Source: UBA4416 sp036676295 (lineage in GTDB: Bacteria > Bacteroidota > Bacteroidia > B-17B0 > Aurantibacillaceae). Taken from it: a stretch of 64,000 bases of DNA. The notes under the pieces were generated by a model that saw only the letters and a list, made by a program, of their open reading frames with translations, was not told the origin of the DNA and made no database searches. Positions 9,059 through 15,857 of the stretch are shown here, piece after piece. A program made the position numbers and the translations under genes. How positions within the stretch are numbered: the first letter of the stretch is position 1; each line of letters starts with the position of its first letter. The stretch lies in contig JAKFDE010000027.1 in assembly GCA_036676295.1 (NCBI GenBank), positions 1 through 64,000 of the forward strand. Direction: 5' to 3'.

Positions 9059-9817
9059 GTGAAACAAACTTTTTACATACTGACAATTATAATTGGACTT
9101 TTAAGTTGTAACAATCAACCTAAACAAGTGGACAAGACAACTATTGCAGACACAGACACACAAATTAAAAAGGTAGACAACTCCAAATATCACACACAAA
9201 AGGACACAATCCAAATTACTACTGAGCTTGGTGACACCTTGAAATATGCAAAAGACGACTTCAACAATATGGTAGACAAACACGCCGAGTTTTTTGAAGA
9301 ATATCCAGACAATCCAGACCGAGCATATTTCAATAATAACAATAAAGGAGAATTTGGAAGTGAAGTTGGTCGGGACAATTATTACATTTTGTATGCTTAC
9401 TTTCTCAAACAAAGAAATGGCATTGACACATTTTCCCAACAACGAAAAAGACTCATAGAAATATATTCAAACATCAATTCCCTTTTTCAGCAATTTGAAT
9501 ATGGCGGAACATTTTTTGGACACCAAAGCAGACGGATTTTAGGCTATGCGGAATATTCTATTTACCTAATGCCAAAATATGAAGAAGACATTTCAAAAAC
9601 ATATGATTTCACAAAACAAAAGGAACTTTACATCAAGTCATTAAGACAACTCATAGATGATGAAAGCTCAATAGACAATATTACTTTAGGGAAAGATAAA
9701 ATTGAAAGAAACAAAAGCCTTAATGAAACTGTTGACGAACTCAACAAGTTAATTAAGCACAATTTTTATCTAAGAAGAGCACAAGAATTTCAGTACGAAT
9801 ATTACGAATATTATTAA
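9059..9817 (+). CDS. Lipoprotein of unknown function
   Basis: The 252-residue product starts at GTG (9059). It has a clear lipoprotein signal: a hydrophobic stretch FYILTIIIGLL followed by the lipobox LLSC with Cys at ~17. The rest is hydrophilic, rich in D, K, Q and Y, with no transmembrane segment and no motif I recognise. It ends in YEYYEYY. The gene begins 48 nt after a hairpin element and ends 20 nt before the next gene's start. Arginine codons are mostly AGA/CGA rather than the CGT favoured in pnp, but expression level could explain that. Probably anchored in the outer or inner membrane; function unknown. Confidence 0.75.
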   Translation: MKQTFYILTIIIGLLSCNNQPKQVDKTTIADTDTQIKKVDNSKYHTQKDTIQITTELGDTLKYAKDDFNNMVDKHAEFFEEYPDNPDRAYFNNNNKGEFGSEVGRDNYYILYAYFLKQRNGIDTFSQQRKRLIEIYSNINSLFQQFEYGGTFFGHQSRRILGYAEYSIYLMPKYEEDISKTYDFTKQKELYIKSLRQLIDDESSIDNITLGKDKIERNKSLNETVDELNKLIKHNFYLRRAQEFQYEYYEYY

Positions 9818-9840
9818 TAAAAAGTCGCAAAACGTTAATG
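9818..9840 (+). repeat. GCAAAACGTTAATG junction, attC-like right half only
   Basis: The 20 nt between two genes end in GCAAAACGTTAATG, whose last three bases are the next start codon. The motif resembles the right ends of the other junctions (GCCAAACGTTAACTG at 13521, CGAAACCGTTATAG at 10473). No left half is visible. Confidence 0.3.
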
Positions 9841-10287
9841 AAATATCACAAAACGACATTTATCCTCAAGGCAATTATAACCAGTCTAATTGTAATTAAT
9901 TCCTTTCATTTATTCAGCCAGGACAATTGTGATTTATTGACATATACGCTTTATCATAAAGCTAAAGGAGAAAAAATATACGTTTCTGGCTTTGACAGTG
10001 CTGCAAATTATTCACCTTCCTATAACGAATTACTCTTATTTATTAAAAACAATACAATATACCAACTAGACGAAAAAGGTAATCACATACAAGGAAAAGT
10101 TTATGCAAGTTTTATTGTAGAAAAGAATGGTTTAATTTCAGACATAAAAGTAATAAAGAGTTTATCTACATCGTGCGACAAAGAAGCAATAAGGGTACTT
10201 TCGATCTTGCCAAATAAATGGAGGCCTGCAATAAAAAATGGAAAACCTGTAAGATCACAATTTAATTTATCCATTAGTTTTAGTTGA
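9838..10287 (+). CDS. Exported protein with C-terminal TonB-like domain
   Basis: The 149-residue product has an N-terminal signal/anchor (hydrophobic residues ~8-26, cut near FSQ-D). Residues ~75-149 fit the TonB C-terminal fold: GKVYASFIVEKNGLISDIKVIKS, then a conserved Cys and EAIRVL...WRPAIKNGKPVRSQFNL. Stand-alone TonB_C domains of this kind are common in Bacteroidota periplasmic proteins and need not energise transport, since the long proline-rich linker of true TonB is absent. The ATG is part of the upstream GTTAATG motif. No partner receptor gene lies nearby. Confidence 0.75.
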   Translation: MKYHKTTFILKAIITSLIVINSFHLFSQDNCDLLTYTLYHKAKGEKIYVSGFDSAANYSPSYNELLLFIKNNTIYQLDEKGNHIQGKVYASFIVEKNGLISDIKVIKSLSTSCDKEAIRVLSILPNKWRPAIKNGKPVRSQFNLSISFS

Positions 10288-10316
10288 TGGCTGTGTATAA
10301 TAGACAGAGCAGCCAA

Positions 10317-10486
10317 CTTATAACACACGGTTCGCCTCAGCCTTGCAGACAGCAAAGCATTTGCAAAAGCGGCAGAAACTTTTTTAATTTTCGCTTTGCA
10401 AATGCATAGCAACATAGTATCTTTAAACAAGCATTCGGTTAGACACAGTTTCAAGACGGCCGAGGCAAACCGCGAAACCGTTATAG
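10317..10486 (+). repeat. Large imperfect hairpin, attC-like boundary element 2
   Basis: The outer arms are TAAC (10321-10324) and GTTA (10480-10483). Inside them CGGTTCGCCTCAGCC (10328-10342) pairs with GGCCGAGGCAAACCG (10458-10472) at 13 of 15 positions, with unequal spacers of 3 and 7 nt, so bases are extrahelical on one side. An inner stem GCATTTGCAAAAGCG (10357-10371) / CGCTTTGCAAATGC (10392-10405) differs by one bulged A. At about 165 nt it is longer than most integron attC sites. Confidence 0.5.
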
Positions 10487-10512
10487 GGCATTTAAAAAAA
10501 GACTACACAATT

Positions 10513-11043
10513 GTGAAAATAATTCCATTTATATTTATTTTTTTAATAGGTTGTACATCATACGACAAATTGCTTATTTACGACAAAACACATAGTATTG
10601 TTGAAACAAAACTTTTACGCTACAATGGTTTTTATTATTGCAATTTAGAGGTAAAATTTAACAATAAAAATTGCAGCTCGAAAGTATTACCAATCTTCTT
10701 TTATAGTGATGGGACTGCCTTCACATCAGGGCAATTCTGTAATACTGACAGCATCAAAGGTTTCTATCGAAAAGCTAAGCAACATTCCGCATATGATTGG
10801 GGTTCTTATAAAATAAACGAAAACGAAATTACAGTGGAATTTTATTGGCCGAACAGCGGTACAAATACTTACGAACGATATCATATGAAAGGACGAATTG
10901 ATCATGATAGCATTTTTTTCTACACCCTTGTTGACCGGCATTTAATTAGTAAAAGTATTAAGAGTACATATTATTTCGAACCATTTGAAACTAAACCTGA
11001 TAGCAGTCTAAGTTTCATCAAGACAAGAAAAAAATTTAATTAA
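10513..11043 (+). CDS. Small lipoprotein of unknown function
   Basis: I place the start at GTG 10513. From there the product (177 codons with stop) begins as a lipoprotein: VKIIPFIFIFLIGC with the lipid-bearing Cys at ~14, followed by TSYDKL. A longer frame from ATG 10396 would add 39 residues encoded by the hairpin element, lacking any signal and hiding the lipobox, so it is rejected. The mature part (~160 residues) is rich in Y, F and K and contains YYNCNLEV-like and WGSYKINENEITVEFYW segments suggesting a small beta-rich domain. No family is recognised. Likely an outer-membrane or periplasm-facing lipoprotein. Confidence 0.7.
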   Translation: MKIIPFIFIFLIGCTSYDKLLIYDKTHSIVETKLLRYNGFYYCNLEVKFNNKNCSSKVLPIFFYSDGTAFTSGQFCNTDSIKGFYRKAKQHSAYDWGSYKINENEITVEFYWPNSGTNTYERYHMKGRIDHDSIFFYTLVDRHLISKSIKSTYYFEPFETKPDSSLSFIKTRKKFN

Positions 11044-11046
11044 ACT

Positions 11047-11067
11047 TTGTTATTCACCACGTAACAA
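11047..11067. repeat. Short TTGTTA/TAACAA stem between genes
   Basis: TTGTTA (11047-11052) and TAACAA (11062-11067) pair around a 9-nt loop just before the next gene. It carries the same TAAC/GTTA pair as the larger elements but in inverted orientation (GTTA first), so it may be coincidental. Confidence 0.25.
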
Positions 11068-11091
11068 CGAGACACAATATCATTCGGGCTG

Positions 11092-11760
11092 ATGAACATA
11101 TACTATTATATAAATAACAAAAGTCGATTTCTTTTTATCATGTTTTATATTTTACACAATTGTGCTTTCTCACAAGTGGTAAGCATAAATAAAACATTAG
11201 ATAGTATTATTAATAGTCCCTTGGTTGGCAAGCCAAAGCTAATTCAAATTACAAATTATGTAATTGTAGATACCTTTTCAATTAAAAAAATACAGTTGCA
11301 CAAAAAAGACTCTTCCATTATCGTCAAATTTTCAAATAATTCAACGAAAAAAATCAAAGCGTTAAATTTATGGGGGCAAGTCACTGCTTTTAATGAACGA
11401 CGAAGGTTTTTTAATGGCAAAACATATATTATTTGGAATACTCAAGCGCCATATATTTATAGAGTTTTAAGAAACAATAATGCTATATACTATTATAGTG
11501 AGTCTTTAACAAGTAATATTTATTTACTGAATAATAAATCGATAGATTCTAATGTCTCTGATTCGACAGCAAAAACTTATTTAATTAAATATATTCAGGA
11601 TAATAAAATTTTAAACGAACCAACCAAAAACCAAAGTTTAGAAAATTTCATAGAAACATCTGTAGATATAACATCTACCTTATTTAACAGTCTAGTCGAA
11701 TTACTAAATAATGAAACACTTATTGATTTTGTAAAAGAATTTTCGGAAAATAAAAAATAA
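11092..11760 (+). CDS. Exported protein of unknown function
   Basis: The 222-residue product has a signal sequence (hydrophobic residues ~12-25, FLFIMFYILHNCAFS, cut near AFS-Q). The rest is strongly AT-encoded, rich in N, K, I, S and Y, with a LWGQVTAFNERRRFFNGKTY segment in the middle and a helical, acidic C-terminus. No conserved family or catalytic motif is recognised. It lies in the same-strand accessory gene series and is followed by a 419-bp gene-free stretch. Base composition looks even more AT-rich than the flanking housekeeping genes. Confidence 0.7.
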   Translation: MNIYYYINNKSRFLFIMFYILHNCAFSQVVSINKTLDSIINSPLVGKPKLIQITNYVIVDTFSIKKIQLHKKDSSIIVKFSNNSTKKIKALNLWGQVTAFNERRRFFNGKTYIIWNTQAPYIYRVLRNNNAIYYYSESLTSNIYLLNNKSIDSNVSDSTAKTYLIKYIQDNKILNEPTKNQSLENFIETSVDITSTLFNSLVELLNNETLIDFVKEFSENKK

Positions 11761-12179
11761 TCTCTATGGGTGATATAACATTAACAACGTTTCAGTTATT
11801 TAAATAATTCCGCTTATCTCTTTTTGTAATCATAAACGCACTTTTCACTCAACCTAGTATTTAACTAGAAAAACGTCCCCATAACGCAGTAATTATTTCG
11901 TGACACACTACGTAGACCTAAATGATTTGCGTTTGAAAATAGAAAAACGCCCTATAACAGCACCTACCGGTAATGCGGGCGGAAGTCAAAGGCATTTGCA
12001 AAAGTCAGCGAAAGACAATTATTTTCATTTTGCAAAAGTCTAAAAAGCAATTAGCTTTGTTATAAGAGATTCGGTAAACCATATTTCGAGCTTGCCGATT
12101 GCAAACCGCAAAACGTAGGCAATAATGATTTAAACTAATCCAGAAGAACGGAGACATAATTATTTTTACCCAATAAGCG
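11761..12179. other. Gene-free 419-bp stretch with several small inverted repeats
   Basis: No ORF with coding character is visible. The first half holds CTAG-tatttaa-CTAG near 11855-11870 and scattered TAACA/GTTA words. The stem GCGTTT (11929-11934) / AAACGC (11945-11950) leads into the attC-like element at 11951. The last ~60 nt before the next gene show no clear promoter. Confidence 0.6.
11951..12066 (+). repeat. attC-like boundary element 3
   Basis: CCTATAACAG (TAAC at 11955-11958) opens and TTTGTTATAAGA (GTTA at 12059-12062) closes a ~110-nt segment. It contains GGCATTTGCAAAAG (shared with GCATTTGCAAAAG in element 2) and a second near-copy CATTTTGCAAAAGTC, so GCAAAAGTC occurs twice (11997-12005 and 12032-12040). 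The outer stem is weaker than in elements 2 and 4. A further right-end-like motif, CCGCAAAACGTAGGC, lies at 12106-12120. Confidence 0.4.
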
Positions 12180-13406
12180 ATGAAAAGATTACTGACATTT
12201 TTAGTATTGATCACTAATGTAACATTCTCTCAAGTGACAAAAAACAAAATTGATGGTACTGAAAAGATAAACCAAAGTATGAAAATATTTGGTCAATTTT
12301 TAAAAACTGCAGATGAAAATGCGATAAGAAATATTATTTCTAAAAATACAGAGCAACATCTTGAGGAAAAACTTAAGCAACTGCAGAAACAACTCCCCAA
12401 AGGAAACGTATTCATAGAAAAAATTTCTAACAATGGAAAGAATGGGTATTTAGTAGTGTCGCAAATTAAACCTTATGGGATTCCTTTGAGTATTGTGCTT
12501 GATAAGCACTATTTAATTAAAAGTGTAGATGTTTTTTCAGAAGAAAATTTTGAATTTTCGGATGATTATAAACTGGCCGCAGGCAAAATAGTTCTCCCTT
12601 TTCACTTGATTGACGGATATATCATGATTGACGGAAAAGTAAATGGTAAGAAAGGGAAGTTTATGTTTGATACAGGTACTCCTTTCGGATTATTTCTTAA
12701 CAACCATTACATCGACCTCCAAAAAACAGAACTCACATCAAGTGGAAATGCCGGCTCAGGACAAATTTTAGACGTTTATTTGGATTCGGTCGGAGAAATC
12801 AAAATCGGAAAACAAGTTACCTACGAAAAATTGCACAATATCCCACATTCAGATTTCAGTTTCATAGAACAGGGTATTGTACAAGATTTCTTAGGTTTTA
12901 TTGGCTATGATTTTGTCAAAAATTATGAATTTATAATAGATTATGATTATCAAATAATTACCCTATATAAGTTAGATAACACGGGCAATGTGCTAGAACC
13001 TTATCCCCTAATAAATCCTGTGGTTGCAACCATTCAATTTACAACACCCGATCAGAAACAAATCCCGATTACAGAAGTAAAACTTGGTGATATAACTCTT
13101 ATGGGAAGTTTTGACACTGGAAATCAAGGGCATCTTAAATTAAATGATAGCATAACACAACATCTTATACAACAAAGAACTCTAGTACAAGGAAATCAAG
13201 GTAGTTGGTATGGTCAAGATTCAGACATTAATAACATATACAACATTAACCAATTAAACTATGCATTAACACCACTTATTCCTGTAAAAAACTATAAATT
13301 GACAGCAAGTGCAGAAAATCATTTTGAATTTGGTTATCAATTCCTGAAAAATTATATAACCGTGTGGAATTTTCAAAAAGCTACTATCACTTTATTACAA
13401 AAGTAG
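12180..13406 (+). CDS. Exported two-lobed retropepsin-like aspartyl protease homologue
   Basis: The 408-residue product has a signal peptide (residues 1-17, TFS-Q). Residues ~30-125 form a helical/beta region like those preceding Bacteroidota retropepsin domains. Two lobes each carry the aspartic protease triad: FMFDTGTP with DTG at 164-166, and GSFDTGNQG with DTG at 312-314. Each lobe ends in the second psi-loop signature (IGYDFVKNYEFIIDY near 241-255; GYQFLKNYITVWNF near the end). Retropepsins normally dimerise with one Asp per subunit, so this chain could form both halves of one active site. The substrate is unknown. It lies between two attC-like elements. Confidence 0.8.
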   Translation: MKRLLTFLVLITNVTFSQVTKNKIDGTEKINQSMKIFGQFLKTADENAIRNIISKNTEQHLEEKLKQLQKQLPKGNVFIEKISNNGKNGYLVVSQIKPYGIPLSIVLDKHYLIKSVDVFSEENFEFSDDYKLAAGKIVLPFHLIDGYIMIDGKVNGKKGKFMFDTGTPFGLFLNNHYIDLQKTELTSSGNAGSGQILDVYLDSVGEIKIGKQVTYEKLHNIPHSDFSFIEQGIVQDFLGFIGYDFVKNYEFIIDYDYQIITLYKLDNTGNVLEPYPLINPVVATIQFTTPDQKQIPITEVKLGDITLMGSFDTGNQGHLKLNDSITQHLIQQRTLVQGNQGSWYGQDSDINNIYNINQLNYALTPLIPVKNYKLTASAENHFEFGYQFLKNYITVWNFQKATITLLQK

Positions 13407-13434
13407 TCGTATAATTGTATAATTAAATATCACT

Positions 13435-13535
13435 GCGTATAACAGCGGTTTGGCAAGAGTGTTGGTTCTGTGCTTCGCATGAACAACATTTGAGGTAAAA
13501 ATTGCCACCTTCGCCAAGCAGCCAAACGTTAACTG
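13435..13535 (+). repeat. attC-like boundary element 4 (best-formed)
   Basis: GCGTATAACAG (TAAC 13440-13443) opens and GCCAAACGTTAACTG (GTTA 13528-13531) closes about 100 nt. GTTTGGC (13448-13454) pairs perfectly with GCCAAAC (13521-13527). The four bases AGCG between TAAC and the left arm have no counterpart on the right, an asymmetry typical of attC. An inner stem pairs TGTTGGTTC (13460-13468) with GAACAACA (13481-13488) around a TGC-TTC-GCA tip. Confidence 0.55.
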
Positions 13536-13584
13536 TCAGATAAAAACGACAATAGGAAAACAACCAAAAACAATTTGAGAACAA

Positions 13585-14118
13585 ATGAGAAAATTATCAC
13601 TTTTCATAGCAACAAGTTTGGATGGATACATTGCCAAACCTAATGACGACCTAAGCTTTTTGAAGTTAGTAGAAAAAGAAGGCGAAGATTATGGTTATAC
13701 CAAATTTACCGACACAGTCGACACCATCATTCTTGGCAGAAAAACCTACGATTATGTGCTTAAAGAAATTGGTTCTTCTCATTACGATAATGGAAAAAGA
13801 AATGTGTTTGTTATAACAAGAACCGAAAAACCAAGTGTTGGTAAAACAACTTTTTATTCAGGAAACTTAACCGAACTCGTACAACGCCTAAAATCAGAGA
13901 GCGGAAAAAATATTTATTGCGACGGTGGAGCAGAAATTGTGAACGAACTTTTGAAAAACGACCTGATCGACGAGTTTATTATTTCAATTATACCTGTATT
14001 GGTTGGCAATGGAACAAGACTTTTCAAAGATGGTAGACCTGAACAAACACTCGAATTTATCTCAGCAAAAACATTTGACACAGGGCTAACACAACTGCAT
14101 TACAAACGAAAGCGATAA
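13585..14118 (+). CDS. Dihydrofolate reductase / RibD C-terminal-family reductase
   Basis: The 177-residue product is full length for the RibD_C/DHFR-like family (YwjB/YyaP type). It starts with MRKLSLFIATSLDGYIAKP, the family N-terminal strand and loop. It continues with DTIILGRKTYDYVL (NADPH-binding Rossmann-like region), NVFVITR, the glycine-rich IYCDGGAEIVNELLKNDLIDEF and PVLVGNGTRLF. Members use NAD(P)H, but their substrates are mostly unassigned; some confer antifolate tolerance. The gene follows an attC-like element by about 50 nt, and such genes are known as integron cargo. No folate or riboflavin genes adjoin it. Confidence 0.88.
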   Translation: MRKLSLFIATSLDGYIAKPNDDLSFLKLVEKEGEDYGYTKFTDTVDTIILGRKTYDYVLKEIGSSHYDNGKRNVFVITRTEKPSVGKTTFYSGNLTELVQRLKSESGKNIYCDGGAEIVNELLKNDLIDEFIISIIPVLVGNGTRLFKDGRPEQTLEFISAKTFDTGLTQLHYKRKR

Positions 14119-14223
14119 TATAAAGCAACAAAACCGGCCGAACAAACAGTGCCTGATTGTAATACAGTCTAGAATCAAAGCAATCAGTCAATCTATAACA
14201 AAACAACAGACAAAAAAAATAAC

Positions 14224-14988
14224 ATGTCCATAACAACAGAAGCAGAATTAACAGGAATGAAAAAGGCAAGCGAAGCTGTTGCCTACACCTTGAAAGAAAT
14301 GAGGAACTTTGCCAAACCGGGTATGACGACAAAGGAATTAGATAACTATGGCGGGCAGATCCTTAATGACATAGGCGCGAAATCAGCCCCATACTTAACT
14401 TATGGATTTCCGGGCTGGACTTGTATAAGTGTAAACAATGAATTTTGTCACGGCATTCCATCCGACAACAGAATACTGAAAGAGGGCGATTTGATCAACA
14501 TTGATGTTTCGGCCGAGCTTAACGGTTTTTGGTCAGACAATGGAGGTTCTTTTGTAATTGGTGAAGACATCAACCAACACCAAAAACTTATTGAGGCTTC
14601 AAAACAAATTTTACATAAAGCAATTTACAATATAAAAGGCGGTGTTCGTATTTCGGACATTGGGCATCTGATAGAAACCGAAGCAAAAAAACGTGGCTAC
14701 AAAGTCATCAAAAATTTGACAGGACACGGAATAGGAAAAAGTCTTCACGAAGAACCAAGCGAAATAGCAAATTACAGAGACAGGTTTAATCTGACAAGAT
14801 TTAAAAAAAATTCGGTGGTGGCCATTGAAACATTCATTTCTACAACTTCTACATATGCCGAAACTTTGCAAGATGGTTGGACCATGGTTGGAAATAAAGG
14901 TGGTTTTATGGCACAACATGAACATACCATTGTTGTTACTGACGATAAACCAATTGTATTAACAGAAATGAATGAAATTTGGAATTAA
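14224..14988 (+). CDS. map: Methionine aminopeptidase type I, accessory copy
   Basis: The 254-residue product has the complete pita-bread active site: H76 in NNEFCHGIP, metal ligands D94 (INIDVSAE), D105 (FWSDNGGSF), H168 (TGHGIGKSLHEEP), E202 and E233. It removes N-terminal Met from nascent proteins. Bacteroidota normally encode Map in the ribosomal protein cluster, so this copy, in a row of accessory genes and away from translation genes, is probably an additional, possibly acquired paralogue. That is inference, because the rest of the genome is not visible. Folding and metal binding should be intact. It ends at a bidirectional terminator. Confidence 0.93.
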   Translation: MSITTEAELTGMKKASEAVAYTLKEMRNFAKPGMTTKELDNYGGQILNDIGAKSAPYLTYGFPGWTCISVNNEFCHGIPSDNRILKEGDLINIDVSAELNGFWSDNGGSFVIGEDINQHQKLIEASKQILHKAIYNIKGGVRISDIGHLIETEAKKRGYKVIKNLTGHGIGKSLHEEPSEIANYRDRFNLTRFKKNSVVAIETFISTTSTYAETLQDGWTMVGNKGGFMAQHEHTIVVTDDKPIVLTEMNEIWN

Positions 14989-15029
14989 TGAATAAAACAA
15001 ACACCCGAACATTAAATTTATCATTCAAC

Positions 15030-15060
15030 AAAAAAGGTTAGCACTTGCTAACCTTTTTTT
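15030..15060. terminator. Bidirectional terminator between convergent genes
   Basis: AAAAAAGGTTAGC (15030-15042) pairs with GCTAACCTTTTTT (15047-15059) around ACTT. A-tract and T-tract flank the stem, so it works on both strands. It closes the accessory region. The stop codon of the minus-strand gene (15059-15061) lies in the T-tract. Confidence 0.85.
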
Positions 15061-15793
15061 ATTCTTTTTCTCCGTTGTGGTATTTTTCGGTTTTGATGGT
15101 GTTTCCTTTTTCATCATAATAGGTCCAAAGGCCTTCTTTTTGGTAATCACCTAAGTCTTTACGAAAATGCATATTGCCTTCTTCCTTCACACGGCCATTC
15201 TCGTAAAATTCTTTCTTAATGTATTTCTTGGTCTTTTTATCTATCAGTTCAAACATCGTAGCCGGTAACCCATTTTCGTAGTATGAATTGCGTTTATATA
15301 AAAATTCAATGTCCTTATCATTTTCTTCTACGTATTCCGGAGCACCATTTTTAAAAAAATCGTATTGATTTTGTGCATTACCGTCAAAATAAGTAATAGA
15401 AGAACGCGGTTTACCATCTTCATAAAAAACCTCTAACTTGCTGCGTTTAGGGTCAGTATTCACATAGTTTCTTTCAACCTGGCCGTTTTCGTAATAATTT
15501 TTAAAAATTTTAATATAGCCATCTACATAAAAACCTTTATGTAATAATTTTCCGCTTACATAAAAATCTTCTTGCCAGCCTTGTGCATTGTAGCCTTCTT
15601 TCGTGTATCTGATCGAATCGCCACCAATGCTAAGAACCATTTTATTATAAATTACAATTCCGTAATCAGGATCTGTAACCTCATTAGGGGTATAACGTTT
15701 TAATTGAGGTACCTGATCGGAAAAGCGTTGAGCGTAACCGCAATTTGCAGCTACAGATATTAGGATAATAAAAATTGATCGATTAAAAAACAT
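15059..15793 (-). CDS. Secreted MORN-repeat (YwqK-like) protein
   Basis: The 244-residue product has a signal peptide (ISVAANCGYA-Q). It contains at least five MORN_2-type repeats of the form Y-x-N/D-G-x, for example FYVDGYIKIFKNYYENGQVER, FYEDGKPRSSITYFDG and FYENGRVKEEG. Proteins of this shape are often annotated as YwqK-family antitoxins, but no toxin gene adjoins it and the export signal argues against such a role. The repeats probably build an elongated beta-sheet. Its function is unknown; envelope location is inferred. Confidence 0.8.
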   Translation of the reverse strand: MFFNRSIFIILISVAANCGYAQRFSDQVPQLKRYTPNEVTDPDYGIVIYNKMVLSIGGDSIRYTKEGYNAQGWQEDFYVSGKLLHKGFYVDGYIKIFKNYYENGQVERNYVNTDPKRSKLEVFYEDGKPRSSITYFDGNAQNQYDFFKNGAPEYVEENDKDIEFLYKRNSYYENGLPATMFELIDKKTKKYIKKEFYENGRVKEEGNMHFRKDLGDYQKEGLWTYYDEKGNTIKTEKYHNGEKE

Positions 15794-15857
15794 GGTTTAC
15801 TACGCACAAATATCTTGCAATTTAATAAAAAATCAGATAGTTTATAAAATTTTATGA

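Noticed and set aside
9101..9442. Minus-strand frame inside the 9059 lipoprotein gene
   Set aside because: The plus frame has a proper lipoprotein signal; the antisense product is Val/Cys/Phe-rich shadow.
10396..10512. N-terminal extension of the lipoprotein gene at 10513
   Set aside because: It is encoded by the hairpin element and would bury the lipobox about 53 residues in.
14119..14223. A fifth attC-like element between the RibD-like and map genes
   Set aside because: Only a left-type CTATAAC motif and a weak GATTG/CAATC pair are present, with no GTTA end or matching arms.
14057..14332. Minus-strand 91-codon hydrophobic frame across the RibD-like/Map junction
   Set aside because: Antisense to two well-supported genes, with Leu/Cys-rich content typical of reverse AT-rich codons.
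15059..15793. Toxin-antitoxin module
   Set aside because: YwqK-like repeats alone do not make an antitoxin; there is a signal peptide and no toxin gene beside it.
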